Assembly: GCA_012934845.2 (NCBI GenBank)
Contig: WNNJ02001171.1
Location: 1-64,000 of the forward strand
DNA length: 64,000 nt
Reading direction: 5' to 3'
Source: Pomphorhynchus laevis
Taxonomy: Eukaryota > Acanthocephala > Palaeacanthocephala > Echinorhynchida > Pomphorhynchidae
Shown here: positions 1 through 9,544 of the stretch, one piece after another
How the letters are laid out: each line of letters begins with the position of its first letter
Position numbering within the stretch: position 1 is the stretch's first letter
Program-made: the position numbers and the translations under genes
Notes under the pieces: model-generated
What the model was told of the DNA's origin: nothing
The model's database searches: none
The model's input: the letters and a program-made list of their open reading frames with translations, nothing else

Positions 1-190
1 TCGGATATTTTAACACGAACAAGTGTCCATACATCGCAATCTTTGGAATCGCATCCAACTTCAAAGCTGGTATAACCATCATTGCATTTAGATGTGGAAG
101 ATTGTTGATCAGGAACAGGGATCTGAGATCGCGCTTTTTTAGGCATGACCTTTTATCGATAGATTGAGCTCAATCCGCGAGCGTAGCGAG
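1..190 (-). mobile_element. Inverted 5' end fragment of an L2-group LINE
   Basis: The reverse complement matches the start of the nearly complete LINE at about 1600-1797, including the ORF1 start (Met-Pro-Lys-Lys) and the first ~50 codons. The fragment runs off the left window edge, so its full extent is unknown. It lies head to head with the main LINE about 1.3 kb away. Confidence 0.8.
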
Positions 191-290
191 CGGAACTGAC
201 AGGAATAATCTGGAACTGACAGGAATAATCTGGAACTGACAGGAATAATCTGGAACTGACAGGAATAATCTGGAACTGACAGGAATAATC
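191..290 (-). repeat. Five tandem 20-bp units in a LINE 5' UTR
   Basis: Five essentially identical copies of a 20-bp unit (TGGAACTGACAGGAATAATC on the plus strand) lie end to end directly upstream of the inverted LINE start. The LINE at 1582 begins with one partial unit of the same sequence. Tandem 5' units are known as promoter modules in several LINE families; a promoter role here is inference. Confidence 0.9.
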
Positions 291-332
291 TGGAATGTAA
301 GTAGTTTATTAAGCTGCCAAGAAAGTTCAAAC

Positions 333-1345
333 TAGTTTAGGTCCATGATGCAGATGAATATGCCCTTTAGTCGATAAAAATAATCCGTATTAACTCAACG
401 ATCCCAGCTTAATTAAATACAACATTTAACAACCTGGGTTTTTATCATTGTCCTTATTTATAGCAAGACCCATAGAAAAGGAAAGAACTTGGGTTTTGTG
501 TTTGTCTTATAGCAAGAGAAAAACAAAAGGGGGCGATGATACGCATACTTTTAACAATGCCAATATCGGAATCGATGATAACCTTTGATAAAATAGATCT
601 TAACTGTATAAAGATCATCATCCAGTCGACATAGGATGTTCAGTGCATATAATTCGGCCAAATTCACAATGGTTAGGCTTCGACTCCTATCAACCTCTAA
701 AATCGACCCTCTGATGATGCTCCTTAACATGTCTTTACATATAAAGTCTTCAAGATTTGCCGGTATGTAAATACCTTAGTCTGTGTATTGTTGACTACAA
801 CGTTGGGTTTTGTGTTTGTCTTATAGCAAGACACAAACAAAAGGGGGGGGGCGATGATACGCATAGTTTTAACAATGCTAATATCGGAATCGATGATAAC
901 CTTTGATAAAATAGGTCTTAACTGTATGAGATCATCATCCAGTAATAAGGATAATCCTTATTACTAATAAGGATTATCCTTATTTTTGTTTGTGGACTTG
1001 TAAGCGTACAGCTTGTACGCATTTGCCACATTAAATAAATTTGTATTATTATTAACGTTGTTGTTTGTACTATGATAAGTGGCTGAGCGATTTGTATCGA
1101 CAATTTGATCGACACACAATTCTCATCCGTGTTTTTCGAGTAAAGACTGGACGTATATTGAACATTTCAGTATCAAACCTTCGCTCCTCGTTAAATGATG
1201 TTAAGATTTTGGTACGAATACAGTCAGAGATTGCGAGTTTGAGGTTTCATGTTTAAACAAGGTCATGCCACACGTTAGTCGGTATAAAAATGTCACTGGA
1301 TGTTCGAGATGATCATAACGTGATATATTCGATTGAAGGATTATC
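333..1345. repeat. Locally duplicated segment, copy A
   Basis: This matches 8639-9390 (copy C), and its last ~290 bp match 5909-6190 (copy B). It contains an internal duplication (about 491-630 repeated at 800-950) and a LINE 3' end at 981-1050. The underlying sequence on the minus strand looks like eroded coding sequence; see 8756-9544. Confidence 0.8.
981..1050 (+). mobile_element. Solo 3' end of the L2-group LINE
   Basis: About 70 bp match the last bases of the LINE ending near 5905: a hairpin with arms GCGTACA and TGTACGC, then a TAT/ATT-rich tail. It is followed by the same flanking sequence as the full copy, so the two 3' junctions descend from one insertion duplicated with its flank. 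Confidence 0.8.
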
Positions 1346-1359
1346 CTTATTATGGATGA

Positions 1360-1545
1360 TGTAATATTATCCTCATTATATCCTTATTATGATACAACAT
1401 CTGTTATTTATTAGTCAATTCATAAAAATGACTTTTTTAAATTTCTATGTTTTATTTTAACTTGATATAAATAATAAAAATCTTATAACAGTTATTTATT
1501 TTACTATTTAGTTATTAAATTTTGATTTAGAATTATTTTTATTAT
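1360..1545 (+). mobile_element. Terminal-repeat fragment of a Penelope-like element
   Basis: This is the reverse complement of 7480-7640, which belongs to the repeat found downstream of the reverse transcriptase at 58850-59280 and 31955-32330. No coding sequence is present. Confidence 0.65.
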
Positions 1546-1644
1546 TACTTTAAAACAATTTTGATTGCTAATAAACATACAATTATTCCTGTCAGTTCCG
1601 CTCGCTACGCTCGCGGATTGAGCTCAATCTATCGACAAAAGGTC

Positions 1645-2970
1645 ATGCCTAAAAAAGCGCGATCTCAGATCCCTGTTCCTGATCAAGAATCTTCCACATC
1701 GGAATGCAATGATGGTTATACCAGCTTTGAAGTTGGATGCGATTCCAAAGATTGCGATGTATGGACACTTGTTCGTGTTAAAATATCCGACCACTCGGTG
1801 TATAAACGTAAACATTTCACTTGCGGTTTTTGTACATCAGTACGACTACTACAGTTATCCTGCTCATCTACTCCTGTATCACACACGTCCACTCAGACCA
1901 ATGCTGTTTTAGATGTTTCCCTCGCATCAACACCTGACTTCGCATCATATAATCCCATTTTTGAACGTACTCTCTCACACACTCCTCGTTCAACTACGTA
2001 CCAAACTTCCATTAATCTTTCTCATTCTAACAATGCTAACGGTAAAGCTTTTCATCTCGTACCTCCTCTTTCCTATTCCTCCCCCAATCTAAATAAATCT
2101 CAAACTTCTTTATTCTCCTCACGTACTCCTTACTCGACCTCTCCTGTATCACCTCTCAATAATTTACACCCTTCCATCAAAATCATTTCCAGTAACATTT
2201 CCGATCAACTAATTCAACACTCCATTCCTGTCACTCATGCCCCAACCTATTTTAATTCTCCTTACTCTACCTCCCACGTAACACTTCCAAATAATTTACA
2301 TCCTTCATTTAAAATCATATCCAGTCACATCTCTGATCAACCGATTCAACACCCCGCTCCTGTCACACTTGCTCCAACCAATATTAATTCTTTATCAAGC
2401 ACCCCTGTCATTTCCACTTCTATCTGCTCATCTACCTCGACTCCTACCAGCTCTGTCCGTCCACCACTTCCACGAAATCGTTTTCCTTCGCGCGATCGCT
2501 GTATAATCATATCAAACTTAAAGCTTTCCGAATCTGCTTCTCCACAATCTCGCCTCGATGATGATGTATCTGCTTTCAGGTCTATCCTAGCAACCATTCT
2601 TCCTGATGATAACCCATCACTCTTCAATAATATCGCTCCTGTATCCTTTATTCGTTTAAACAAATCCACTAAATCAAATCATCTCAGTCCTCCACTCTTA
2701 AAAATCGTTTTCCGACATAGTTCACATGCCTCTTCGGTACTCTCCCAACGTTTTAAACTTCTTACCACTTCATCTACTTGCCGTATCTTTCCTGACCGCT
2801 CCCCTTCTGATATTGCCCAGCTCAATTTAGCTCGCATTGAAAAACATCGACGTGAAACAAACGGCGAGTCATCCTTATCTATACGTAAAATCAACGGAAA
2901 TTTTCACGTTCTTCACACAAGGCCAAAAATTCGATGGCGTCCCATCTCTCCCCCTTGTCTTCTTCGCTAG
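1645..2970 (+). CDS. LINE ORF1 protein (RNA-binding type)
   Basis: The frame is open from 1561, but the Met at 1645 is chosen because the same start context (MPKKARSQIP) is kept in the inverted copy at the left edge. The N-terminus has several Cys residues. A long Ser/Thr/Pro-rich, low-complexity middle follows, and a more ordered C-terminal part of roughly 130 residues resembles the nucleic-acid-binding region of CR1/L2 ORF1 proteins. ORF1 proteins normally coat the element RNA. The end overlaps the ORF2 start by 37 bp, which fits translational coupling or reinitiation; that mechanism is inference. Confidence 0.75.
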   Translation: MPKKARSQIPVPDQESSTSECNDGYTSFEVGCDSKDCDVWTLVRVKISDHSVYKRKHFTCGFCTSVRLLQLSCSSTPVSHTSTQTNAVLDVSLASTPDFASYNPIFERTLSHTPRSTTYQTSINLSHSNNANGKAFHLVPPLSYSSPNLNKSQTSLFSSRTPYSTSPVSPLNNLHPSIKIISSNISDQLIQHSIPVTHAPTYFNSPYSTSHVTLPNNLHPSFKIISSHISDQPIQHPAPVTLAPTNINSLSSTPVISTSICSSTSTPTSSVRPPLPRNRFPSRDRCIIISNLKLSESASPQSRLDDDVSAFRSILATILPDDNPSLFNNIAPVSFIRLNKSTKSNHLSPPLLKIVFRHSSHASSVLSQRFKLLTTSSTCRIFPDRSPSDIAQLNLARIEKHRRETNGESSLSIRKINGNFHVLHTRPKIRWRPISPPCLLR

Positions 2971-5826
2971 TCGATCTCGCTCCTAAGCATACTTTTCGTC
3001 TTAGTCTATTCAATACTCGCTCCATTCTTCATAAAGCTGATATGCTTCTCGATATCTTCGATCAATTATCTATCGATATTCTCTGCATTACCGAATCCTG
3101 GCACACTGACTCCAACGATCTTGCTATTCGTCGTCTATGTCGCTCTGGTTGTTCTCTAGTTGAATCAGCTCGTCAAATTACATCTCATACATGGCGGTAT
3201 TGTTGCCATTGCTCGTCACCCAATGTCTTTACGTAAAATCAACGTTAACATCCGTTACACTTCGTTCGAATTACTCATATGCAGATTATCAACGCCTTTC
3301 CCTCTGGAACTTGTGATTGTATACCGTCCAGGTTCAGTTGCCCCATCACGTATCTTCTTTAACGACCTTGCAGATCTAATGTCTCACTGTTCATTGTCTT
3401 ATACTCCTTCTTTTGTTCTCGGTGACTTTAACATTCGTCTTGATCGCCCGTCTGACTCTGACTCTATCACTTTAACTAATCTTTTTTCTGATTTTAACTA
3501 TAAATTACTTTCAACAAGCCCAACTCATATTCTCGGCGGTGCTCTCGACATCATTGCTGTTCCTAACTGCTTCAATGACTATACCTCCTTGTCAATTACT
3601 GATCCTGGTTTGTCCGATCATTTCCTTGTCACTCTTACTCTTACTCGTCCCCATCCTCCTTCTCCGCCTTTACCTTTATCTACACCAAGTCGACCCTGGA
3701 AGCTTCTCGATATCCCTATTCTCTGCACAGCCTTACTCAATTCTTCACTCTTTTCACTTCCTCTTAACTATCTCTCTCCCGATGATCTCTGCATTCTGTT
3801 TGATTCTGAACTTACGTCGATCCTCAATAACCTTCTGCCTAGTCGACTTCGACGTTCCCAGCGCTTGCGCCATGCTCCCTGGTTCGATTCTGACTGTAGT
3901 CTTTCTAAGCGTCGACTCCGTCACTCTTTTCGTATGTATAAACGCTTTCTTAAACGTTCACCCAACTCACTCCCTCCAAATCTTCGTGATTCCTACTTTT
4001 CTCAACGCCGTTCACATCTCATTCTTATACGTACTAAACGTACTCTCTTTTGGCGAAATCAACTCGAGTCATCTTCCAACTCGAAATCTCATTGGAAAAT
4101 CTTAAACTCAATTCTTTCACGATCATCTACCCCTTGTAATATAAATCCTGATGAATTTTCTTCTTATCTACAAACTAAGCTATCTAATTTACTTTCCCTA
4201 CTACCCATAGCCCCCTTGTACCCACTCTTCTCTTTAAATACTTCCCTCCCAGAACTATTCCACCTTCTTCCCGTTTCGTCTGATGAAGTTTCTTCGGTTC
4301 TGCTGTCATTACCTAATAAAACCTCTCCTTCTGACCCAATTCCCACTCACTTGCTTAAAAATATCTGCTCCTTTATCTTACCCTTCCTAACCACATTGTT
4401 CAACTCGTCCATCCGTAGCTGTACATTTCCTTCCATCTGGAAATGCGCCACTGTTCGTCCTCTCATCAAAAAGCAATCTCTCGACTCCTCACTACCATCT
4501 TCGTACCGTCCTATTTCACTTCTCCCAACCCTCTCTAAACTCCTTGAGCGTCTCGTTCTTAAGCAAGTTAATACATATCTCTATTCCTCTAACTTATTTC
4601 CTCCCTTCCAAGCCGCTTTTCGCTCTAATTACTCTACCGAAATTGCATGTCTTAAAGTTTATAACGACTTACTCATATCGCGCGATCATAAATTATGTAG
4701 TGTCATAGTTTCTCTTGATCTATCGTCTGCTTTTGACATCGTCGATCACTCGATTCTTCTCCATCGCCTTCGTCATGATTATGGCTTCTCTTTACCCACT
4801 GTATCATGGTTTTCTTCATATCTATCAAACCGTACATTTCGCGTATATTCTAACTCTTCTCTCTCCCATCCTTCGTCCATTCCGTCCGGTGTTCCACAAG
4901 GCTCCGTATTAGGCCCTATACTTTTCTCTCTTCTTCTTGGTGATTTGTCTTCGATTTCTCATAAATTTAACTTCCATGTTATGCAATATGCTGATGACAT
5001 TCTCATCTATGCTCATGCACCTGTTTATCGTATTCACGATCTTAGTGTTTCTGCTTCCGACTGTCTTGTCTCAATTTCCAATCATCTTTCTTCCCTTCGC
5101 CTTTCTCTGAATCCTGATAAATCCAAAATTATGTGGATCCTACCTCGACGCCTCGGCTTCGAACCTCCCTCCGTATCATTAAATTCTACAATTCTTCCTA
5201 TCGTTGATAATCTCGTTTTCCTAGGCTTCCATTTTGACAACCGACTTTCACTTAAACCTTTCGTTAGAGATAAAGTACGCTCATCTACCTTGATACTCCG
5301 CAACCTCCGTCAAGTTCGTAGATTGATCGATTTTCCTTCTTGTATGACTCTCATATCATCTCTCCTTTTTTCTAGACTCGATTATTGTCTTAGTCTATTT
5401 TCCAACTCACCTAAATCCACTCTTCTTCCCCTACAACGCATCGTCAACGCAGCTGTCCGAATTCTCCTCCGTCTTCGTCGTTTTGATCATACATCCTACC
5501 ATCTTGCTTCTCTCGATTTGCCTACAATTTATTGTCGTGTTCAAATTCGTCTTCTTATCGTTGCTTTCCGCCTTGTAACTTTTCATACCCCTTCATTTCT
5601 CAACCTTCCTTTTCTTGATAATTCTCGTCCTGTTTACTGTTCCTTGCGTTCCTGTAATTCCCTTCTTTTACATGTCCCAAACTACTCTACCTCCTTTGGA
5701 CTCCGCTCCTTCCTGGTGGCTGCTCCTCTATCGTGGAATCATCTGCCCATTCATATACGCCAATCAACTTCCCTGCAGTGCTTCAAACGACAAATCCGAT
5801 CCCATTTTAACAATTTATCCGCTTGA
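2934..5826 (+). pseudogene. LINE ORF2: AP endonuclease and reverse transcriptase, one frameshift
   Basis: The N-terminal part shows AP-endonuclease motifs in order: FNTRS, ITESWH, VYRPGS, LGDFNIRLD and LSDH. The reverse transcriptase follows with SYRPISLLPTLSKLLERL, SLDLSSAFDIVDHSILL, SGVPQGSVLGPILFSLLL and the catalytic YADD box. A C-terminal block (RFDHTSYHLASLDLPTIYCR) is characteristic of the L2 group. The endonuclease part is split by a frameshift at about 3180-3200: the frame from 2934 ends at 3236 and the continuation is open from 3160 to 5826. Apart from this the protein of about 950 residues looks complete. Role: target-primed reverse transcription of the element RNA. Confidence 0.88.
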
Positions 5827-5908
5827 CTTTTTCATTTTTGTTTGTGGACTTGTAAGCGTACAGCTTGTACGCATTTGCCACATTAAATAAATTTGTATTA
5901 TTATTAAC

Positions 5909-6272
5909 GTTGTTGTTTGTACTATGATAAGTGGCTGAGCGATTTGTATCGACACTCACAATTCTCATCCGTGTTTTTCGAGTAAAGACTGGACGTATAT
6001 TGAACATTTCAGTATCAAACCTTCGCTCCTCGTTAAATGATGTTAAGATTTTTGTACGAATACAGTCAGAGATTGCGAGTTTGAGGTTTCATGTTCAAAC
6101 AATGTCATGCCACACGTTAGTCGGTATAAAAATGTCACTGGATGTTCGAGATGATCATAACGTGATATATTCGATTGAAGGATTATGATTAGATTCGAGC
6201 GTGACCGTCATCCATAATTTGTTGTTATCAGTAGAGTATAGCATCTGGATTTGTTTTTGACAGTCCATGCGT
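5909..6272. repeat. Locally duplicated segment, copy B
   Basis: This matches copy C at 9102-9470 and the end of copy A at 1052-1345, directly abutting the LINE 3' end. It lacks a short stretch (ATTTGATCGACA) present in both other copies. Confidence 0.85.
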
Positions 6273-6274
6273 TT

Positions 6275-7040
6275 TTTGGAGTGATTAGGAAGTCTGGTCT
6301 TAATGTAATCAACTCCGATTTTTGGCAAAATCTACAATTATAAAACTGAATGTTATTAGCTTTCTGAGCACATTTTAACACAATCAGATATAAATTTATA
6401 AAAAAGTATCCTCCAAAAGATCATTTAAGAACGCAAGCAACGACAGCAAGTAAAATTCCTGCAGAATAAAATTAGTATAGTCTGGAAAGCACATGGTTAG
6501 TTTAAAGAGGCTAGGCCTTTGCTACCACGTTAGCTAATTCTCGGAAATGCCTTTTTTATATAACACAAGGCAGCCGAAACGACTAATGGTAGTTCACCCT
6601 ACTGATAAGTGCTGCCGGCTACCATCAGCTTGTCTAGGAGTGATAAGGAAGTCTGCTCTACTTGTAATCGAACTCCGGTTTTTTGCAACATCTACAATTA
6701 TAGAACTGAAGCTTATTAGCTCCCGGGGCACAGTTTAGCACTAATCTGATATAAAATTATAAAATTGTATTTTCCAAAGGATCCTGTGAGAAAGCAAGCA
6801 ACGACAGCATGTAAAATTCCTGCCGAATAAAATTAGGATGATTCGGAAAGCACATGGTTAGTTTAAAGAGGCTAGGCCCATGCAACCACTTTAGCAAATT
6901 CTCGGAGATGCCTTCTAAATATATCACAAGGCAGCCGAAACGATTAATGGTAGTTAACACTACTGATGAGTTATGCCGGCTACCATCCGCTCGGCTAGGA
7001 GTGATTACAAAGTCTGCTCTCCATGTAATCAAACTCCGGT
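6275..7040. repeat. ~361-bp tandem repeat, about 2.1 copies
   Basis: Successive monomers start near 6275, 6635 and 6996 with GGAGTGATTA-like sequence and share GGCAGCCGAAACGA and GCTGCCGGCTACCATC-like blocks. Monomers differ by clear point changes. No open frame is conserved between them. It looks like a short satellite array. Confidence 0.85.
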
Positions 7041-7439
7041 AAAATGTGATTTCGTTGGCATGCCTAAATTTCGAGCAATATTATACATAATGATTTTTCT
7101 ATTTATATATAGATAAGTTATTTTGACAAATTTCGAATTAATGTTGAAATATGTGAACTAATACTGAGGTAAATAATTTCTGTTATTCAATAATTTCTAA
7201 TTCACTATGAAACGAAGAATCATGATTGAATCCTAAATTATTGTTTAGCAAAATAACGTTTGATTATTTGAACAATATTTAAAATGTCAAAATATGAGAA
7301 TTACATGCTTTAGTTTCTAGCAATTAATCTCAATGTATTTTTTATTAATAAATTAGCTTTGCTTGCTTTATATTATTCTATTAAAACAGTCATTTATGTT
7401 TTTTTTTAATTTTTTCTAATCAAATTAGCTACTGAGTCT

Positions 7440-7905
7440 AAGTATTTAATATAACTATAAAATATACAAAACATAATAATAATTCTAAATCAAAATTTAA
7501 TAATTAAATAGTAAAATAAATAACTGTTATAAGATTTTTATTATTTATATCAAGTTAAAATAAAACATTGAAATTTAAAAAAGTCATTTTTATGAATTGA
7601 CTAATAAATAACAGATGTTGTATCATAATAAGGATTAGAGGTCATCATGAGGAATTGCTATGCTATCAGGTTTTAGCCCCTAACTCCTCTACTCAACATA
7701 GCAGCCGGTCCAAATACTTGTTAAGGACGTATTTCCTATGATGAAATTTGATTATTTAGTATCTTATTATAATACAAAGTATATTATTTATTATCCATCC
7801 ATAAAAATTGTCCGCTAATAATTTTTAATTTATTTTTAATATTATTGTGTTGATTTATATATTTTACTATTTTCTATTTGATGGTATTTTTATAGAAAAC
7901 AGCTT
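7440..7905 (-). mobile_element. Penelope-like 3' terminal repeat fragment
   Basis: This aligns with 58850-59280, 31955-32340, 24600-24930 and 51150-51410, which lie downstream of Penelope-like reverse transcriptase sequence or remnants of it. Only the repeat part is present here. Confidence 0.7.
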
Positions 7906-8638
7906 ATTCAACGTTGGGAATTGAAGTATCGAATATGGTGACGACATATAGAGCGCACGCTCTGGTGGTAGGATGATACCATGTCTCTTGTTAACTGAAA
8001 CGCGATTGAAAGTGTAGATGAACGCGGCAATCGATATATTATACCAATAGCAAGTTTAAAATAGGTCCTAGATTACACCATACGGTATTATTATCAATTG
8101 CTGCGTCATCGTCAATTAGCAGGACATCACAACTTATGAGAATTAAAATATAACATAACACCTCATTCATGTCTCAATGTTCGTTCATATCGATAGACAG
8201 AATACTTATCGATACTAATTTCATAGTTAGGGATATAACACGCAAGCCATGCTTCGGTAAATGTAACGATATCGAGATGTTCACACTGGAAAAGTGATTA
8301 GGTTTCATCAAATTTGTTTATGATACTGCGAGTATTAGAATACATAAATTTTAAGTGTTACGACGTGGGATTACACGAGGTAATACTTTATTCTTGCAAA
8401 TAATATTAGGCGACGAAAATCATCCGTAGATGTTTCTATGGAATTTACAATCTGCAGATAAGGGTGGTGAACGCGGCGGACGGTTTGAACACAAATTTAT
8501 GATTTATCTATGCGCAATAAGAGATTCCAGTGCATTGATAAATGGGCGCTGCACTACCCGAAAATTTATGATTGCTAATTCTTCGACGTACGTCCATCTT
8601 ACGTTTAGTGGAGGCAATACGTTTTCTGTCCTCCCTGT
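7906..8638. other. No gene recognised
   Basis: This is single-copy-looking sequence. A 70-codon open frame (8430-8642, plus) has no recognisable motif and is probably chance. Confidence 0.5.
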
Positions 8639-9505
8639 TTAGGTCCATGATGCAGATGAATATGCCCTTTAGTCGATAAAAATAATCCGTATTAACTCAA
8701 CGATCCCAGCTTAATTAAACACAAGATTTAACAACCTGGGTTTTTATTATTGTCCTTATTTATAGCAAGACCCATAGAAAGGGAAAGAACTTGGGTTTTG
8801 TGTTTGTCTTATAGCAAGACAAAAACAAAAGGGGGTGATGATACGCATACTTTTAACAATGCCAATATCGGAATCGATGATAACCTTTGATAAAATAGGT
8901 TTTAACTGTATGAGATCATCATCCAGTCGACATTGGATGTTCAGTGCATATAATTCGGCCAAATTCACAATGGTTAGGCTTCGACTCTTATCAACCTCTA
9001 AAATCGACCCTCTGATGATGCTCCTTAACATGTCTTTACATATAAAGTCTTCAAGATTTGCCGGTATGTAGATACCTTAGTCTGTGTATTGTTGACTACA
9101 ACGTTGTTGTTTGTACTATGATAAGTGGCTGAGCGATTTGTATCGACAATTTGATCGACACACAATTCTCATCCGTGTTTTTCGAGTAAAGACTGGACGT
9201 ATATTGAACATTTCAGTATCAAACCTTCGCTCCTCGTTAAATGATGTTAAGATTTTTGTACGAATACAGTCAAAGATTGCGAGTTTGAGGTTTCATGTTC
9301 AAACAAGGTCATGCCACACGTTAGTCGGTATAAAAATGTCACTGGATGTTCGAGATGATCATAACGTGATATATTCGATTGAAGGATTATGATTAGATTC
9401 GAGCGTGACCGTCATCCATAGTTTGTAGTTATCAGTAGAGTATAGCATCTGGATTTGTTTTTGACAATCCATGCGTTTTTCGGCATTAATTGTGATAGTT
9501 TTTAG
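8639..9505. repeat. Locally duplicated segment, copy C (no LINE insertion)
   Basis: The segment runs uninterrupted through the point where copies A and B carry the LINE 3' end (GACTACAACGTTGTTGTTTG at about 9097-9116). It therefore represents the pre-insertion state. Confidence 0.85.
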
Positions 9506-9544
9506 TTTAATATTTTGTATTGTAATTACATAATTTGAAATCAT
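8756..9544 (-). pseudogene. Unidentified eroded coding sequence in the duplicated segment
   Basis: The minus strand has protein-like stretches in changing frames. One frame (9031-8756) begins MLRSIIRGSILEVDKSRSLT and continues in frame upstream into IPANLEDFICKDMLRS. Another (about 9390-9120) reads SSDIFIPTNVWHDLV and later FNIRPVFTRKTRMRIV. The same text occurs in the copies at 333-1345 and 5909-6190, partly with the same interruptions. I do not recognise the family. It could be a degraded host gene or a gene of an unknown repeat. Confidence 0.45.

Larger units (their letters stand above)
1582..5906 (+). mobile_element. Nearly complete L2-group LINE
   Basis: The element has a partial 20-bp 5' unit, ORF1 (1645-2970), an overlapping ORF2 (2934-5826) with endonuclease and reverse transcriptase, a 3' UTR hairpin and a short TAT/ATT-rich tail. 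The target looks like AACGTTG: copy C at about 9100 retains the uninterrupted site. Three 5'-truncated relatives lie at 25376, 38085 and 56281 on the minus strand. Only one obvious reading-frame break is seen (in ORF2), so it is fairly young. Confidence 0.88.
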
